Assembly (NCBI GenBank): GCA_026874595.1
Contig: CM049315.1
Location: 16,438,164-16,502,163 of the forward strand
Direction of reading: 5' to 3'
Length of the DNA: 64,000 nt
Origin: Sipunculus nudus
Taxonomy: Eukaryota > Annelida > Sipuncula > Golfingiida > Sipunculidae
A program made the position numbers and the translations under genes. The notes below the pieces were generated by a model, which saw only the letters and a list, made by a program, of their open reading frames with translations, was not told the origin of the DNA and searched no databases. This document shows positions 45,616 to 58,500 of the stretch, piece after piece (position 1 is the stretch's first letter; each line of letters begins with the position of its first letter).

Positions 45616-46181
45616 TTGTTTCGGGAGATTTGTAACGCGAGAGAAAAGCCGCGGATCTTATAAGGACTCTATCGAGAATTAGAAACTGGTTTTGGTTTCG
45701 GCCACTTCCAAGAAACCGTTAACTTGATAATAGCGCAACCGAAACTGGTTTTGGCGAAACAGCGAAACAATCTCCGGATCAACGCCTATGGATTCACCTT
45801 TAATTGTTTCAACAGCCGAAAATTTTCAACGAGTTTCAATCCATTTTTGGTGTTTTGGACCCCTCTTTTAAAGACTTATTCAGGCCTTGGACCATATTCA
45901 GGTTTTCTTTTTAGTAATTAGTCATCCTGGGTCGGAACACTCCCGGTCAAAAATCCTGGACCCGCCTCCGGCATAGCCTGCACGCGGACCACCTCATAGC
46001 TCTCGTTTGAAAAACGCGGATCAATATCCAATAACGCAAACTTATTAATATCCTAATTTATTTCAATGATTGGTTGCACATACCACTTAATAATTTAGAT
46101 AATTATTACATATTTATTAGGAGTCCGTGCTTATGCGCGTTTAGGGAGATTGGTAACTTGGAGAAAGCCGCGGATCCTCGC

Positions 46182-46674
46182 GCGGATCTGCGTGCGGGTA
46201 TATCTAAAACCCGCAGATCTCCGGCCGGAGATCAAAATAAACCCGGAGATCGCGATATCTTAATTAATAAGGCAGCAATAAGTATTAAACGTTCCCCTTG
46301 ACATTTCTAAATGACATCCGCATCGAATATGATACTTAATTTGCAAGTGCACAAAGTATTTATTCAGTTATCCACGGAAACCTCACCCGGAGACGACCCG
46401 GAGACGACCCGGAGATCGTCCGGAGACCGCCATCTTGCCAGGACGATCTCCGGGTCGTCTCCGGGTGAGGTTTCCGTGGATAACTGAATAAATACTTTGT
46501 GCACTTGCAAATTAAGTATCATATTCGATGCGGATGTCATTTAGAAATGTCAAGGGGAACGTTTAATACTTATTGCTGCCTTATTAATTAAGATATCGCA
46601 ATCTCCGGGTTTATTTTGATCTCCGGCCGGAGATCTCCGGGTTTTAGATATACCCGCACGCGTGCGGATCCGCG
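46182..46674. mobile_element. large foldback element, ~235-bp arms, 19-bp loop
   Basis: The left arm (46182-46421) and right arm (46441-46674) are near-perfect inverted copies, e.g. GTGGATAACTGAATAAATAC against its complement. They are separated only by GGAGACCGCCATCTTGCCA. The left arm carries one extra GGAGACGACCC unit. Repeated CCGGAGATC/GATCTCCGG words. No ORF. The sequence GGAGATT(T/G)GTAAC ... AGCCGCGGATC occurs at ~45626 and again at ~46145, so related DNA also flanks it. Confidence 0.9.
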
Positions 46675-46971
46675 TTTAGGGAAATCCCGATCCCCGAATG
46701 CAAGGGCAGAGGTATTCCCCAATCATGGCTGACGTGGATACAGCAAAACAGGTAGTAGCAGTTTATTTGTATTTATGGTAAAATCGCCTCAATATTATCC
46801 TACTGCATTCGGAGACAGATATGATAAAGGTGACTCAAAATTAGAGGTGGTGGGGTAGAGATGCGGCGTGATGTTATTTTGATTCTGTCACTTTTATAAA
46901 CGTCCCACTGGGCGATATTTCAGGAATTTAAGCATCTGTAGTGCAGTAGATCATTATTAAATAAGGCCGCC

Positions 46972-47127
46972 CTTATTGACACACGGGGTGTGTCAATAAG
47001 GTCCAGCTTATTGACACACGGTTTAACTGCGCATGCGTCAAATCTGTCACACTCCCGCTAGATGGCATTGCGTTCACCGTGTGTCACTAACATCCCCGTC
47101 GTGATACCCGAAACCGTGTGTCAATAA
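46972..47127. repeat. cluster of inverted TTATTGACACACGG motifs (MITE ends)
   Basis: CTTATTGACACACGG at 46972-46986 and 47007-47021. Inverted copies at 46988-47000, 47077-47090 (one mismatch) and 47114-47127. The segment 47007-47127 looks like a 121-bp inverted-repeat-ended mini-element. A further inverted copy at 50767-50781 could be the far end of a ~3.8 kb element. Confidence 0.55.
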
Positions 47128-47859
47128 CGCGAGTTGTTGTTACTATAGCAGGTCTTAATTACCGGGCCGTGTAGGAGAAGTGGTGGCTTTGGACTAATCA
47201 GGTCCTTTGATCTCTGACACATGTTTAACATTATTAACATTTAATAGTTTATTACTTTCATCGCCTAGGTATATTAATTAGTTTAACACCTATTTTTATC
47301 AGGCGGGTTACTACTAATTTCGGGGATGAAAATTACATCCCTGATGAAAATTATTGATCTCAGTTCAAAATTTTAAATATATTCAACAATTTAAAAATAA
47401 AATATAATTTACATACATATATCTCTTGTTTTATTCAATATCATTTTTCTAATCAGAAAATAATAAACAAGGATAATAGGAACAAATAAGTTTTATTGAA
47501 ATTAATACAAAATAATGTAAGTTAATGATAGTTTCTTATGACTAAATATACAAACTTTATAAGCACATCGATACTGAATAATTAAATAATTGCTATTGAC
47601 CCGGAGAAGTGTATATTTTATAAATCTAATTATAATACAGACGTGATTACTGGGAATTTTGCCACATTCTTCTTTATGAAATGTATACTTTTCCAGATTT
47701 TCACGATGTAAAGTGGACATGTTCAAAATCAGAGGAACAAACCGAAAATGAAATTGGCTAAGTTACTACGAGCCATGGAATGGTCATATCTTTATCAAAA
47801 ACTCATCATCGTGGCCTGATCGATTATAGAATAACGTGTCTTACTTTAACAAACTTAAC

Positions 47860-49480
47860 CTTATAGCCAAAGATCAGAATGGGGTTCGAAAAGGACGCTC
47901 CTGTACTGATCATATTTTTTAGTTACTTCATTATTAAGCTCTAGTAAGTGGGCATGCATGCAGGAAAAAAGCTGTTGATGGGTAAATATAGAAAACTACT
48001 CTTCACTTGCGGCTGTTTGGACTAAAAATTGATTATAAAATCTATAACACCATAAAAAGTTTATAAAGTAGTTGTTCAGCTTATGTATGATTAAGTAATA
48101 ATATTTTCACAAATTGGTTTAAATTGGTTTGGGGTACTATGTGATGTACAAGAGGATATAATCCGTCACGCTGTTTAATATATATGCACTAACGGCTTAG
48201 CAGAAAAAATAAAAAGCTTCATGTCGGTATAAAATCCTTTTTTATGGCCTAAAAGTTTTGATTTCCTAGCGCCTGCTGGATTTTAAGCTCTTGCTCTAGT
48301 ATTTAGCAAGTTTAAGAATTTTAAGGATACTATACTTATATTACTCCTTTACAACTTTATATACTATGATGGTAGTAACAGTCCTATAGATTATGCGTCT
48401 GAGTTATGGGGATATGCATAAACCCCGTCATGTGATAATATTCAAAACAGAGCTCTTCGTTACCTTTTTTAGTGTTCACAGGTTCTGCATGTGTAATTGC
48501 TGCTCTAAAAGAGACAATGGTTGTTTAACATGTAGATATCATTTAATTGAGATGTTACGATTTTGGAATCGCTATGGATCACACAAGTCTAACCAAGAAA
48601 ATATTTATATTGGATTATAACCTTGCAAGTCGCGGATAACTGCGGTGCTCAGATGCAAAGAAGTAAGATACTCGAATCCATTGATGTATATTAATTTACA
48701 CTTATAATAAAATAGCGCCGCATCGCCAACGTAATCTGAAACAGAAGTTACGTTCTGATAATCAACATAAATGGCTTGAACAATGAATGATCGGTTCCGA
48801 AATTAGGATTTAGGATCAGTTGAAAATGTTATTGCAAAGCAGGTATATGGTTATTTTATTAGTCTTGTTAAAACACAGGATTCCAGTACAAGGCAAAAGT
48901 TTAGTACTAAATATAATGTATAACAGATGAAGAGTGGGGTCTTTTATATACCAATAGCCTAACATTATGTAAAGAAAAGAAAGTGAATGAGTTTCAGTTT
49001 AAAATACTCCATAATTATTTATATCTTAAAGAGAGATTATATAAGTTTGGTTTTACTGAAGACCCATATTGTAGGTTTTGCCATACAGAGGTAGAAAAGT
49101 ATGAGCATTTCTTTTGTAATTGTTCTACTGTTAAACGGTTTTGGCAAGATATAAGCATTTTTTATGGTTTAGTAATTAGTTTACTTACAGAAAGGAATAT
49201 TATTTTAGGAATATCTGAAAAGAATATGAGAATGGAAAATAAAATTCTTATACATGCAAAAACTTTTATATATAGAACTAAAGATTCTGTTCAGATAAAC
49301 CTTGAAAACTTTAAAAAATACATGGATTATCAAAGGAAGATTGAATGTACAGATAAGCCTGCAGAAAAAACAAAAAAATGGAAATTTTTGTGGCAAAATA
49401 TCACAAGGACAATGGAAACTTGATCCGTTACTACACAATAGATAATTTGTATGACACAATATATTTGAAATATAAAGGAA
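47860..49480 (+). mobile_element. degraded LINE relic (RT C-terminal half)
   Basis: Plus-strand pieces in shifting frames: DQNGVRKGRSCTDHIF near 47873 (an RT QxGFRKGRS box), YASELWGYA near 48390, then an intact 146-codon stretch 48983-49423 (FQFKILHNYLYLKERLYKFG, DPYCRFC ... EHFFCNC ... FWQDI). The C-x2-C-x-H-x-C finger is the zf-RVT type found at the end of LINE reverse transcriptases. Many stops upstream; inactive. Different family from the element at 13-17 kb. Confidence 0.7.
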
Positions 49481-50569
49481 AACAATAATATTGAGCTTGT
49501 TTAATTTAACATTACAAGTATTTCAAAATTATATATATTTTGGAAAAGGTGATAAATTGTTAGTCATACTGTACTTTGAACAAACAGGTAAATTTGTATG
49601 TATATATGTATTTTGTATTTAGTACCCTTTTTGTATGTTCTTTTTGTATGTTGTTTTTGTTACTGTTTTGGTGTAATGTCTTGTAACCATCTGTGTTATT
49701 ACTATCTGTATTTTTTGGGGGGAAATAAAAAAAAATGTACTGTTTCGTTATGCATGTACTACGTTTGTGTAATAAAAAAAAGAAAGAAAATCAAATAATT
49801 CATCATGCTATATAAAATAGACACAATTAATATACACAATATAAACATGATAAGATACGGACACAAACATGCATACACATTTTTTTTTAATATACAAAAT
49901 ATACCATTCATAAATATTCAAGCAAGTTCCATATAAAATTATAATTCCAAAACAGTCTTCTTCAGTATCATCCTTCTCGACCTCTGAACAGTGTTTCCTA
50001 ATCGTCTGCATGCCCTGCTATGCAGAGGCCCTGTATGAGGTAAATATGCAACTAGAGAATTTTTAAAGGATTGTTTCATTTATTATCTTTGACGCATTAT
50101 TTTCAAATTTTTATTATTCTATAATAAGAAGAAATGGATATCTATATAAGAATAACTATCATATTTGATATGTAATGACTAAATGTGCTCAAATTAGTCA
50201 AATATACCTTGTACAATGCAATGCAACGTTTTCTTACCGACTTTATCGATATCAACGTCATGCATAACGTTATGGTGGTAAATCAAAGCTTGAGCCGATA
50301 AATTCGACTTAGGATACACAATGACTCTCAAACAACACCACCTTTCATAAAATGCTTATTTTTTTGTAAAATTATACATCTAGCTGTATATTACAGAATA
50401 TTACTTTTGTTTATAATTTGGGTTAAAGATGGAAAATAGACCACTGAATAAAAAATTTAAATACACAATTACCCTGGAAAACCCCAGTTACAATAAGGCA
50501 AAAGAAACGTCTTCGCAATGATAGAAAAAAAAACACCATATTTCACGACGCCCAATTTCCCTGGTAGCC

Positions 50570-50800
50570 TTTGAAGTTACCTGGCCCTTTGATCTAGGAC
50601 ACCAGTGATCAAAGTGATTAATTGGGGCAACGGTGCGCCAGCTTAATTGCGGTACGCTTGACTGACCACTGGTGACACACAGTAACCGAGAGTCCCAATT
50701 CTCAGTACCCGAGACTGCAAAACACTTAACCGAGACTTCCAAATCGAGGTAACCGAGACTTTCAGACCGTGTGTCAATAAGCACTCCGATTAAATAATTA
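50570..50800. repeat. AACCGAGAC-rich segment ending in the CCGTGTGTCAATAAG motif
   Basis: Short repeats of GTAACCGAGA(C/G) at about 50682, 50720 and 50748, followed by CCGTGTGTCAATAAG at 50767. Possibly the right end of a transposon whose left end is at 47007. Confidence 0.35.
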
Positions 50801-51039
50801 CCACAAGAACAAAGCTGTTGAGAAATCGGTAAGTGCAATATTAGAGGTCGGAGCGACTGTAGAATTAGTACCTACGGGGAAATAGTCTTAGTCATAGAAA
50901 AAGTTCTTGGTGTCTATTCCAAGTATTGCCTATAATATATTGTTTTCGTCTGTTGTTCTTATATTTGCCGTGTCTCCGTCTGTAATGAGAAATTCATGAT
51001 TTATTAGTACACATAACTTGCAATTGTAAAGCTCTTCAC

Positions 51040-51115
51040 TGGGACTCAAACTGGCAACCGTGTGATAGCAAGTCCTATATGCTACCAATGCGCAATGGCC
51101 AATGCAAGACGAGTT
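51040..51115 (-). repeat. tRNA-like segment, possible SINE head
   Basis: Read on the minus strand: TTGCGCATTGGTAGC resembles an RNA polymerase III A box and AGTTTGAGTCCC resembles a B box about 35 nt later. No good cloverleaf, so not a working tRNA. A tRNA-derived SINE is the simplest reading. Confidence 0.35.
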
Positions 51116-51180
51116 GGAATTCAGGGGTCGAGTGGGGATATTTAAATCTACTATTGAGAAATGGTTGTAGTTTTTTAAAA

Positions 51181-51266
51181 TGAGGGTTAATTTTTGTTAA
51201 GTGTTTGAGACATCCAGGCGCTTTTCGCCCGGATGTCGCAAAAAAGCTTTAAAAAATTAACCCTCA
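51181..51266. repeat. two-stage perfect hairpin
   Basis: Outer arms GAGGGTTAATTTTT and AAAAATTAACCCTC; inner arms GACATCC(A)GGCG and CGCC(C)GGATGTC with a CTTTT loop. Total ~85 bp. Could be a small foldback element or a structured RNA. No flanking gene. Confidence 0.6.
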
Positions 51267-51299
51267 GCCATTTGTTAACTGCCTGCCTCTATAATGTAC

Positions 51300-53690
51300 T
51301 CTGTCTCGGGCTTCTGGCGCGGACAAGGTGGAGTCACTAGTTTATTGTAATCCCTAACCCTTGAAATACACCAAATAAATGTGGGTTAGCTGTGATCTAT
51401 GTGCATACAAATGCCTCGAAGGCGCAACACAACATGTGTATGACGTAGGCAGGACGTGCACATAAGCCAAGCAGAGGGAGGAGTCATGATGGATACGACA
51501 AGTTGAATCATGTGAAGAAAGATTAAATTATACATTATTTCGGGCAAAGATATAAGTGAAAAGGCTATAGGATACAATTAACGTACAGAGGAGTAAGTTT
51601 GATACATCATTGGAACACTTAACATGTATCTGTTGTGGATAAAGGAGTCCTGACCAGTAGGTACTGATTGTAAAGTTGCACCAAGAGGGAAGTCTCCTAA
51701 AAAGCTCGTTTTGTGACAGCAAGCAGCCCTTATTTTGGCTCTGAAGAGGGGAGCACAGTGGGTCCTGCACATTCTTTCTTGGAAACGGATGACATGAAAC
51801 CACCAAAACTATAGATGATGGGGCAGGTGTTTAGAAAAAAAACATAAGCCAGCTTCTCCTGTCAGCCGAAATGAGTTGTTGATGGCAGCCATCCCACCCC
51901 AGAGCTGGCCGCCTGATTTTCCATCGGGTTCATCCCCAGGGGACTGTGTATTTTGTATTTTTGAGATAAATAATAATTGTTATTAGGTTATTTTTTGTGT
52001 TATTTCAGTGTATTTTTTTGGGTATTTAGGTGTATTTTTGGTATTCAGTTGGGAAAGATAACACTCAGACATCTCAGGTATTATACACCGTTGTTTATGC
52101 ACAGGAAAACAGGTAAATAAAACTTGCCTGCCCCCGCCTATTGGTGGGTAAGGGGTTGCTCCAGCAATGTGACTAGTGTCCATCGAATTACTCAAAACAC
52201 TGGTGTTTTGGGTGAATGAGATGAAACACCATGAAACACTTATTAGGCAAAAAAAATAAAAGCTATGGTTCTCAGGCACTGCCCAATCAATTTTAGGCCC
52301 CCTGTAAAAAATTTTGATTTTCATCTTTCAAGAAGATAAAATAATACAATTTTTATAAGATTTCCTTTGTTATGTAGTCCTTTTTTGCCTGTTTAGCCAT
52401 AAATTCGGAAATTTTATGCTTTTCCCAAATCATATGACATTTTTATCGAAACATTCAAAAAAGGTCAAAAATAAAATATCGCCTGCCTGCACTGCCAAAC
52501 TTTTTTTTTGGCCTTAAGCCTCAATATTTCACAAATTCAACAACAAGCATCATAAGAATATAGTCTTTTTTAGAAAACTCAATAATAAAGAAAATTTTGA
52601 GTTTTTCTTTAACATAGTTTACACCTGCCTCAGGAGCCTGACATTTTCTATTACACCTGTTGATTAATAGTGCTGCCATCTCCTGGAGGAATTTAAAACA
52701 ACAGTGTTTTGAGTTTTTTTTTTTCAGACAAAACATTGTGACTCGCGCATCTTAGACTCTTAATCAAAGACCAATTCAGACAACCGTAATGAATGAATGA
52801 ATTCATTTGTTCATTAATCTGGCCCATAGCAACAACAACAGTTATAATAATAATGATAAAATAACGATATTCTAATCAACATTATTATCATAATCATGTT
52901 ACCCCTTATGGACAATGGTGCACAGCATGGTGAAGGCAGGAGTCTCAATGTTTTGCCTCACCAACCCAAACATTATTATAGCTTAATTTAATCAAGATTC
53001 AATTGTATGTATACCCAAATTTAGATCTCAGTTTTGTTAATTTTTTAAGTCATTAGCATGAATGTAAGATATGAACTTTAAATTGTTCCCAATTTTGACC
53101 ATGGCACTTTTTTCCCTGTTAGTACTTTTGATTTTATTTAAAATAAATGAATTGTAATGTTGTTTCCATTCCAATTCGCAAAGGTTTTTTTTAAAATAGT
53201 AATTCAAGGAGTAACCAAGAAGATACCATGTTGTAGTTATGTAGAATTTTTAAAGAAATTAATTTCCTTTTAAATTATTTTAGCAAACTAATATATAATT
53301 AAACCCATTCTTATGCATAATTTGATAAAATATGAGCCAAATTATTTATAAATAAAGGTGCAATTTAGAATTCAGATTCAATTTACATTTTCAGTATTTA
53401 ATGTTTTATAAAATACAAATGTTTTATTTAAAAAGTGGTGCATTTGTTTACATAATGTGATGTTATCTGTAAAAATTAGGGATAAATGATGATGCGTTTA
53501 AGAACTGTGAATCAACTTGTATGTTTATGTTATAATGTAAATGTATAAAATTTATAAACATGAAAAATTTGATGTAATAGAAAACTGGGGATCTAATGCA
53601 AACATTTATGCATTATTTCTTTGCCTCAGCAGAATGGTAAATGAAGGAATCAGCTACCTTTTTCCATCTCTCTGTTTATTTTAATTGAAC
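51300..53690. other. no supported gene
   Basis: AT-rich sequence with scattered short open frames lacking domains or splice signals. Confidence 0.3.
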
Positions 53691-53734
53691 CTGTGAGCTT
53701 ATGCAATGGTGTGGCATTGTTAACCCTTACTATC

Positions 53735-54300
53735 TCAAAAATGGCAGGAGCTAGCATCACTAAATTTTATGCTAAAAATCAGTCATCTGAAAACTCAGCT
53801 TATTTTTTTGCTATCTGCATTTACTTAGATTTATAGGGAAAAAGCTAAAAAAACTAAAAATATCTTCTTCTCTGAAAATGTTCAGCCAAATTGTACAATA
53901 TTTCACAGAAATGATCCTTATGATTATAAATTCTCTGAAGTTTGTTCTAATGTTTCTGATTTGGTTTTTTTTTTTTTTTGCCAAGTTACAGGAAGCTGAA
54001 CTTAGTCATCTGGCCGGAAAAGCATACTAAAATTACAGTCTCAGAAATGGCTGGAGCTATCATCACCAGATTTTATGCCAATGTTGGTCACACGATTCAT
54101 ATTTGAAATTTAGGTATTGGTGGCGCCACATGCATCAATTTTTTTTGCATGGGGGTTCTCGTTCAACAGTACATTAATGCATAATTTCTCAGGAACAGCA
54201 GGAGTTAGCATCCCCAAATTTTATGCAAACATCAGTCACATATCAAATGTTGTGGGAATCAGCTTTTGTGGCACCAACTGCATTGACTTAAAAATTTATT
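53735..54300. repeat. degenerate ~150-bp tandem units with TGGCGCCACATGCA core
   Basis: The phrase GCAGGAG(C/T)TAGCATC with AAATTTTATGC recurs near 53742, 54046 (GCTGGAGCTATCATC) and 54194, spacings of ~304 and ~148 bp. A relic of the GGTGGCGCCACC core occurs at 54120 and ~54269, and another at ~55015. Probably an old relative of the 280-bp satellite. Confidence 0.4.
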
Positions 54301-54432
54301 GGGAAAAACTGACCCCTGATGCCAATCAAAATGCAAGTATGATGAGCAGATGGAAAGGCAAACAAGCTTTCTAACAAATATAACTTAAAATCGTTTAAGT
54401 TGGCCCTTTATTTCAAGGTCATATTTGACAAT

Positions 54433-54779
54433 TTAGCAGAGCTTGTTGAGTTCTTGTTTATTGTGTTGACAGAGCTTGTTGAGTCCTTGTTTAATATGTT
54501 GACAGAGCTTGTTGAGTCCTTGTATATTGTGTTGACAGAGCTTGTAGAGTGCTTTTTATTGTGCTTACAGAGCTTGTTGAGTCCTTGTTTACTGTGTTGA
54601 CAGAGCTTGTTGAGTCCTTTTTTTGTTGTGTTGACAGAGCTTGTTGAGTCCTTGCTTAGTGTTTACAGAGCTTGTTGAGTCTTTGCTTAGTGTTGACAGA
54701 GCTTGTTGAGTCCTTGCTTTGTGTTGACAGAGCTTGTTAAGTCTTTGTTTCTTGTGTTGACAGAGCTTGTTGAGTCCTG
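54433..54779 (+). repeat. ~30-36-bp minisatellite, 11 copies, containing a splice acceptor
   Basis: The unit is GTGTTGACAGAGCTTGTTGAG followed by TCC and a T-rich tract (TTGTTTATT, TTGCTTAGT and so on). CAGAGCTTGT or a one-base variant occurs eleven times. The last copy joins a 23-codon open exon-like stretch (54764-54832). Each unit therefore carries a pyrimidine-rich tract, a CAG acceptor and the first bases of that exon. Confidence 0.9.
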
Positions 54780-54832
54780 AGGACTCAGATGAGACTTTAT
54801 TAGGGGCAGAAGACTTCCTTCACAGAAACACA
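54764..54832 (+). CDS. putative upstream exon of the YIPF6 gene (N-terminal region)
   Basis: After TTGACAG the frame reads SLLSPEDSDETLLGAED then FLHRNT, and stops at an ACA|GTAAGC donor. It is phase 0 at both ends, matching the phase-0 entry of the exon at 59719. The acidic, disordered composition fits the cytosolic N-terminus of Yip1-family proteins. It is joined to YIPF6 only by phase, strand and position, with a 4.9-kb repeat-filled intron between. It could belong to another gene or be a chance stretch. Confidence 0.42.
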
Positions 54833-55564
54833 GTAAGCTGGGTGCAGTCGCATGTGAACACCCAACCTGACACTATCACCAGTGACTCCTGAACGGTTTG
54901 ATATCAAAGGGAAAGGCCCCCATCTAACAACAAGAAAAACATGACTACTAAACTGATGGTTTCTAATATTAACAACCTTATCCTTTGCAAAATTAGTAAT
55001 CTGTTGGTTTTTGCCACCACCTGCACTGACTTAACAAACCAACAGCCTTGTTGATATTGAACAATACTATTTATTCATGATAGAAATTTATATGTAACTC
55101 TGTTATCAACAATTCACAGGTTCTCAGTGGTATATGTATGTCCCTATTATGGAAATCCACCAATTCACAAACACAGACTCTTGATGGTATATGTGTTATC
55201 CTACTTTGGAAATCCCAAAAAATCAGGTGTTGGTTAGTATTTTTTTGTGTATTATATTGGTGATGGTATCAGGTTGGTTTATTTATTTTATTATCATTAT
55301 TCTATCAGATTAATTCATATTGGATATTTACATGTTAAAATGGGTGCCCAAGTCCCCATGATGAGGGGTAAATATTATTTCCCAGGAAGATTTTTAAGAC
55401 TGTCACAACTTCCTGTTTTCAATTGAAATAACAGTAAATGATTATAAGGATTTATCTTCATAATCCTCTTTCACTTGCTTCTGGATACAAAATGTGATAA
55501 GAATTAATTCAAAACCATTGCTAGATTTTAAAAGGTATTATTTTATACTAATGTCTATATATAA

Positions 55565-58500
55565 TTTTTAGCTCAGCTGACTATAAGTCATCTGAGCTAT
55601 AGTCGTGGTCCTTTGTCCGTCGTCCGGCCGTCCGTCCGGCCGTCCGTCTTGTAACAGGGCACGTTTTAAAACCGTTGGACCTACGAATCCAAAATTCTGC
55701 ATACCATTAGATGTCCCCAAAATCTCCTACCATACCGAAAATTGGGTCATTAGAACTTCGTTCCTTCGAGATATTAAGGAAAAACCTCCGTTTTCCATAA
55801 AAAGCAATTTTTACACTTCAAATCTGCCTAATATCTAAACCACTGAACTGTTTTTGATCATATTTAGTATTCATATTCTTCCATACATTTTCTGTGCACA
55901 TACAAAAAATTAAGTCAGTATTGGGTATTATTTTGAAGTTATAGGCCCAAATATAATGCAATTTTTTTAAAAATCAGGAAATATATTTGCTCACTTATCA
56001 TGAGAATTGCTGAAGCTGAAGACTTTTTTTTTCAGGAATATAACTTTATTTAATCAAGATTCAATAGTTTGCCCAAAATTAGATCTGAATTTTGCAAATT
56101 TTTCAAGTTATTAGCATAAATAAAAAATTAATACCTTAAATTTTGTCCAACTTTGGCAGTGGCACGTTTTTTCCCTGTAAGCACTGTTGATTTAATTTTC
56201 ACAGCATATATACATAAGGATTTAATCTTTAAAAATCTGAAATTTCAAAGAAATTGTTTGAAAAGAGTAGCTTTTATTCAAGTTTTCATACACCATGTCA
56301 AGTGTTGTTTATATCTGGCCCACCTAGTAGTACAGCCTTCACTTGCATTATGTAACCCACCCCAGGCAGCTTGCCTTGACCCAGCTTGGCCACTACTAGC
56401 AGGCTTCTCCTCTGCCCTGCACTCAACCCCCCCCCCCCCCCCAGCTGGTGCATAAACTAGATGAATGTTATAATTTTCTGTATTTGTATCCGCCAAAACG
56501 AAGTTTTGCGGATACTATGTTTTTGACCGGGTTCCGCCGCCGCCGCCGCCGCCGCGTTCGTTTCCGGAGAACTCCTCTGAGACTACTGGACAGATTTTTC
56601 CGAAACTTACACAAAGTATCGGGTCACATGTGAACTGGTGCCTAACCAAGTGACCTTGACCTCTGACCTTTCGTCTCTGCCCAGCGTCTGTTTGTGCGTC
56701 TGTTTACACACATAAACCCATATATCTCGGGAACCGTTTGACCGATCCGGAAAATTTTTTTACACAAATGTAGCCCTGGGATAGCTTTATAACATACACA
56801 ACAAAAGGTGGCGCCACCTGCAACCATGTTTGCACAGTGTCCATCTGTTCATCTGCCTGGGGTTAAAATCACTCATATCTCTGCAGTGGTTTGACTAATT
56901 CACCTAAAATTTGGCATGCATATACATCCTAGATAGCTTTCTCAATTTTATGACAGGTGGCGCCACCTACATTCACGTTAACGCTCCACACATAAACCCA
57001 TATATCTCGGGAACCGTTTGACCGATCCGGAAAAAAATTTTACACAAATGTAGCCCTGGGATAGCTTTATAACATACACAACAAAAGGTGGCGCCACCTG
57101 CAACCATGTTTGCACGGTGTCCATTTGTTCATCTGCCTGGGGTTAAAATCACTCATATCTCTGCAGTGGTTTGACTAATTCACCTAAAAATCGGCATACA
57201 TATACATCCTAGATAGCTTTCTTGATTTTATGACAGGTGGCGCCACCTACATTCACATTAACGCTCCACACATAAACCCATATATCTCGGGAACCGTTTG
57301 ACCAATCCGGAAAAAATTTTTACACAAATGTAGCCCTGGGATAGCTTTATAACATACACAACAAAAGATGGCGCCACCTGCAACCATGTTTGCACAGTGT
57401 CCATTTGTTCATCTGCCTGGGGTTAAAATCACTCATATCTCTGCAATGGTTTGACTAATTCACCTAAAATTCGGCATGCGTATACATCCTAGATAGCTTC
57501 CTTGATTTTATGACAGGTGGCGCCACCTACATTCATGTTAACGCTACAGACATCCAAGCTCATATCTCGGGAACCGTTTGACCGATCCGGAAAAAAATTT
57601 TACACAAATGTAGCCCTGGGATAGCTTTATAACATACACAACAAAAGGTGGCGCCACCTGCAACCATGTTTGCACAGCGTCCATCTGTTTGTCTGCTGTG
57701 GGATAAAATCACTCATATCTCTGCAGTGGTTTGACTTTTCCACTTGAAATTTTGCATGTGTATATATCTTGGATAGTTTCTCGTTCAAATAACAGGTGGC
57801 GCCACCTACAATCATGTTTATGTGGCAGAGATCCAATACTAATATTTTACATATGTAACTCTATATCCCCTTGCCACTCAATCCATGCCTCACTTCACCC
57901 GTCCTTCTCTGATTTTGGCGGATACACGTAGTCGCTTGTCGACTACCCGTATTCTAGTTTATTTTATTCTTGGACATGCTACATTTTAGATTTTGTATTG
58001 TACCACCAGGGTTACAATGATTAAAGTGCATATTTAATTGTGTCCACAAAGTGATGTATTGCTATGAAAGTATGGATGTTCATCAGATAAGTAATGCTTT
58101 ACTTCAGAAGAGTAAAACTTCACCAGGTGTGAAATTGACTGTTAATTCCAGTTATTAATTATAGCTGAGATTGTAATTAGCATAATGATATTGTTTGTCC
58201 CTCATTCAACCAACAGTGTGTATACTTTATTTGAAAAGATGTTTTTATTTTATCAAATTTACTGAATCTTTTATTTTATTTCGGTGAATAAAATAGAGCT
58301 TGTCCTGAAAACTCCAATGTGCAAAACTTTTTAATAGGAATTCAAGGAATAATTTTGTAGATGCCATGTTGTGGCATTATTTTCTTTTACATTCAGTTTA
58401 AACATTTTATTTAAAAATAATAAAATATATGTGTATGCATAATATGACCCAATGTGAGCTACAATCTGGATATATAATGATTGCAACTTAGAATTCTAAT

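Noticed and set aside
51040-51115. A functional tRNA gene
   Set aside because: A- and B-box-like words are present but no convincing cloverleaf or acceptor stem can be drawn; SINE origin is likelier.
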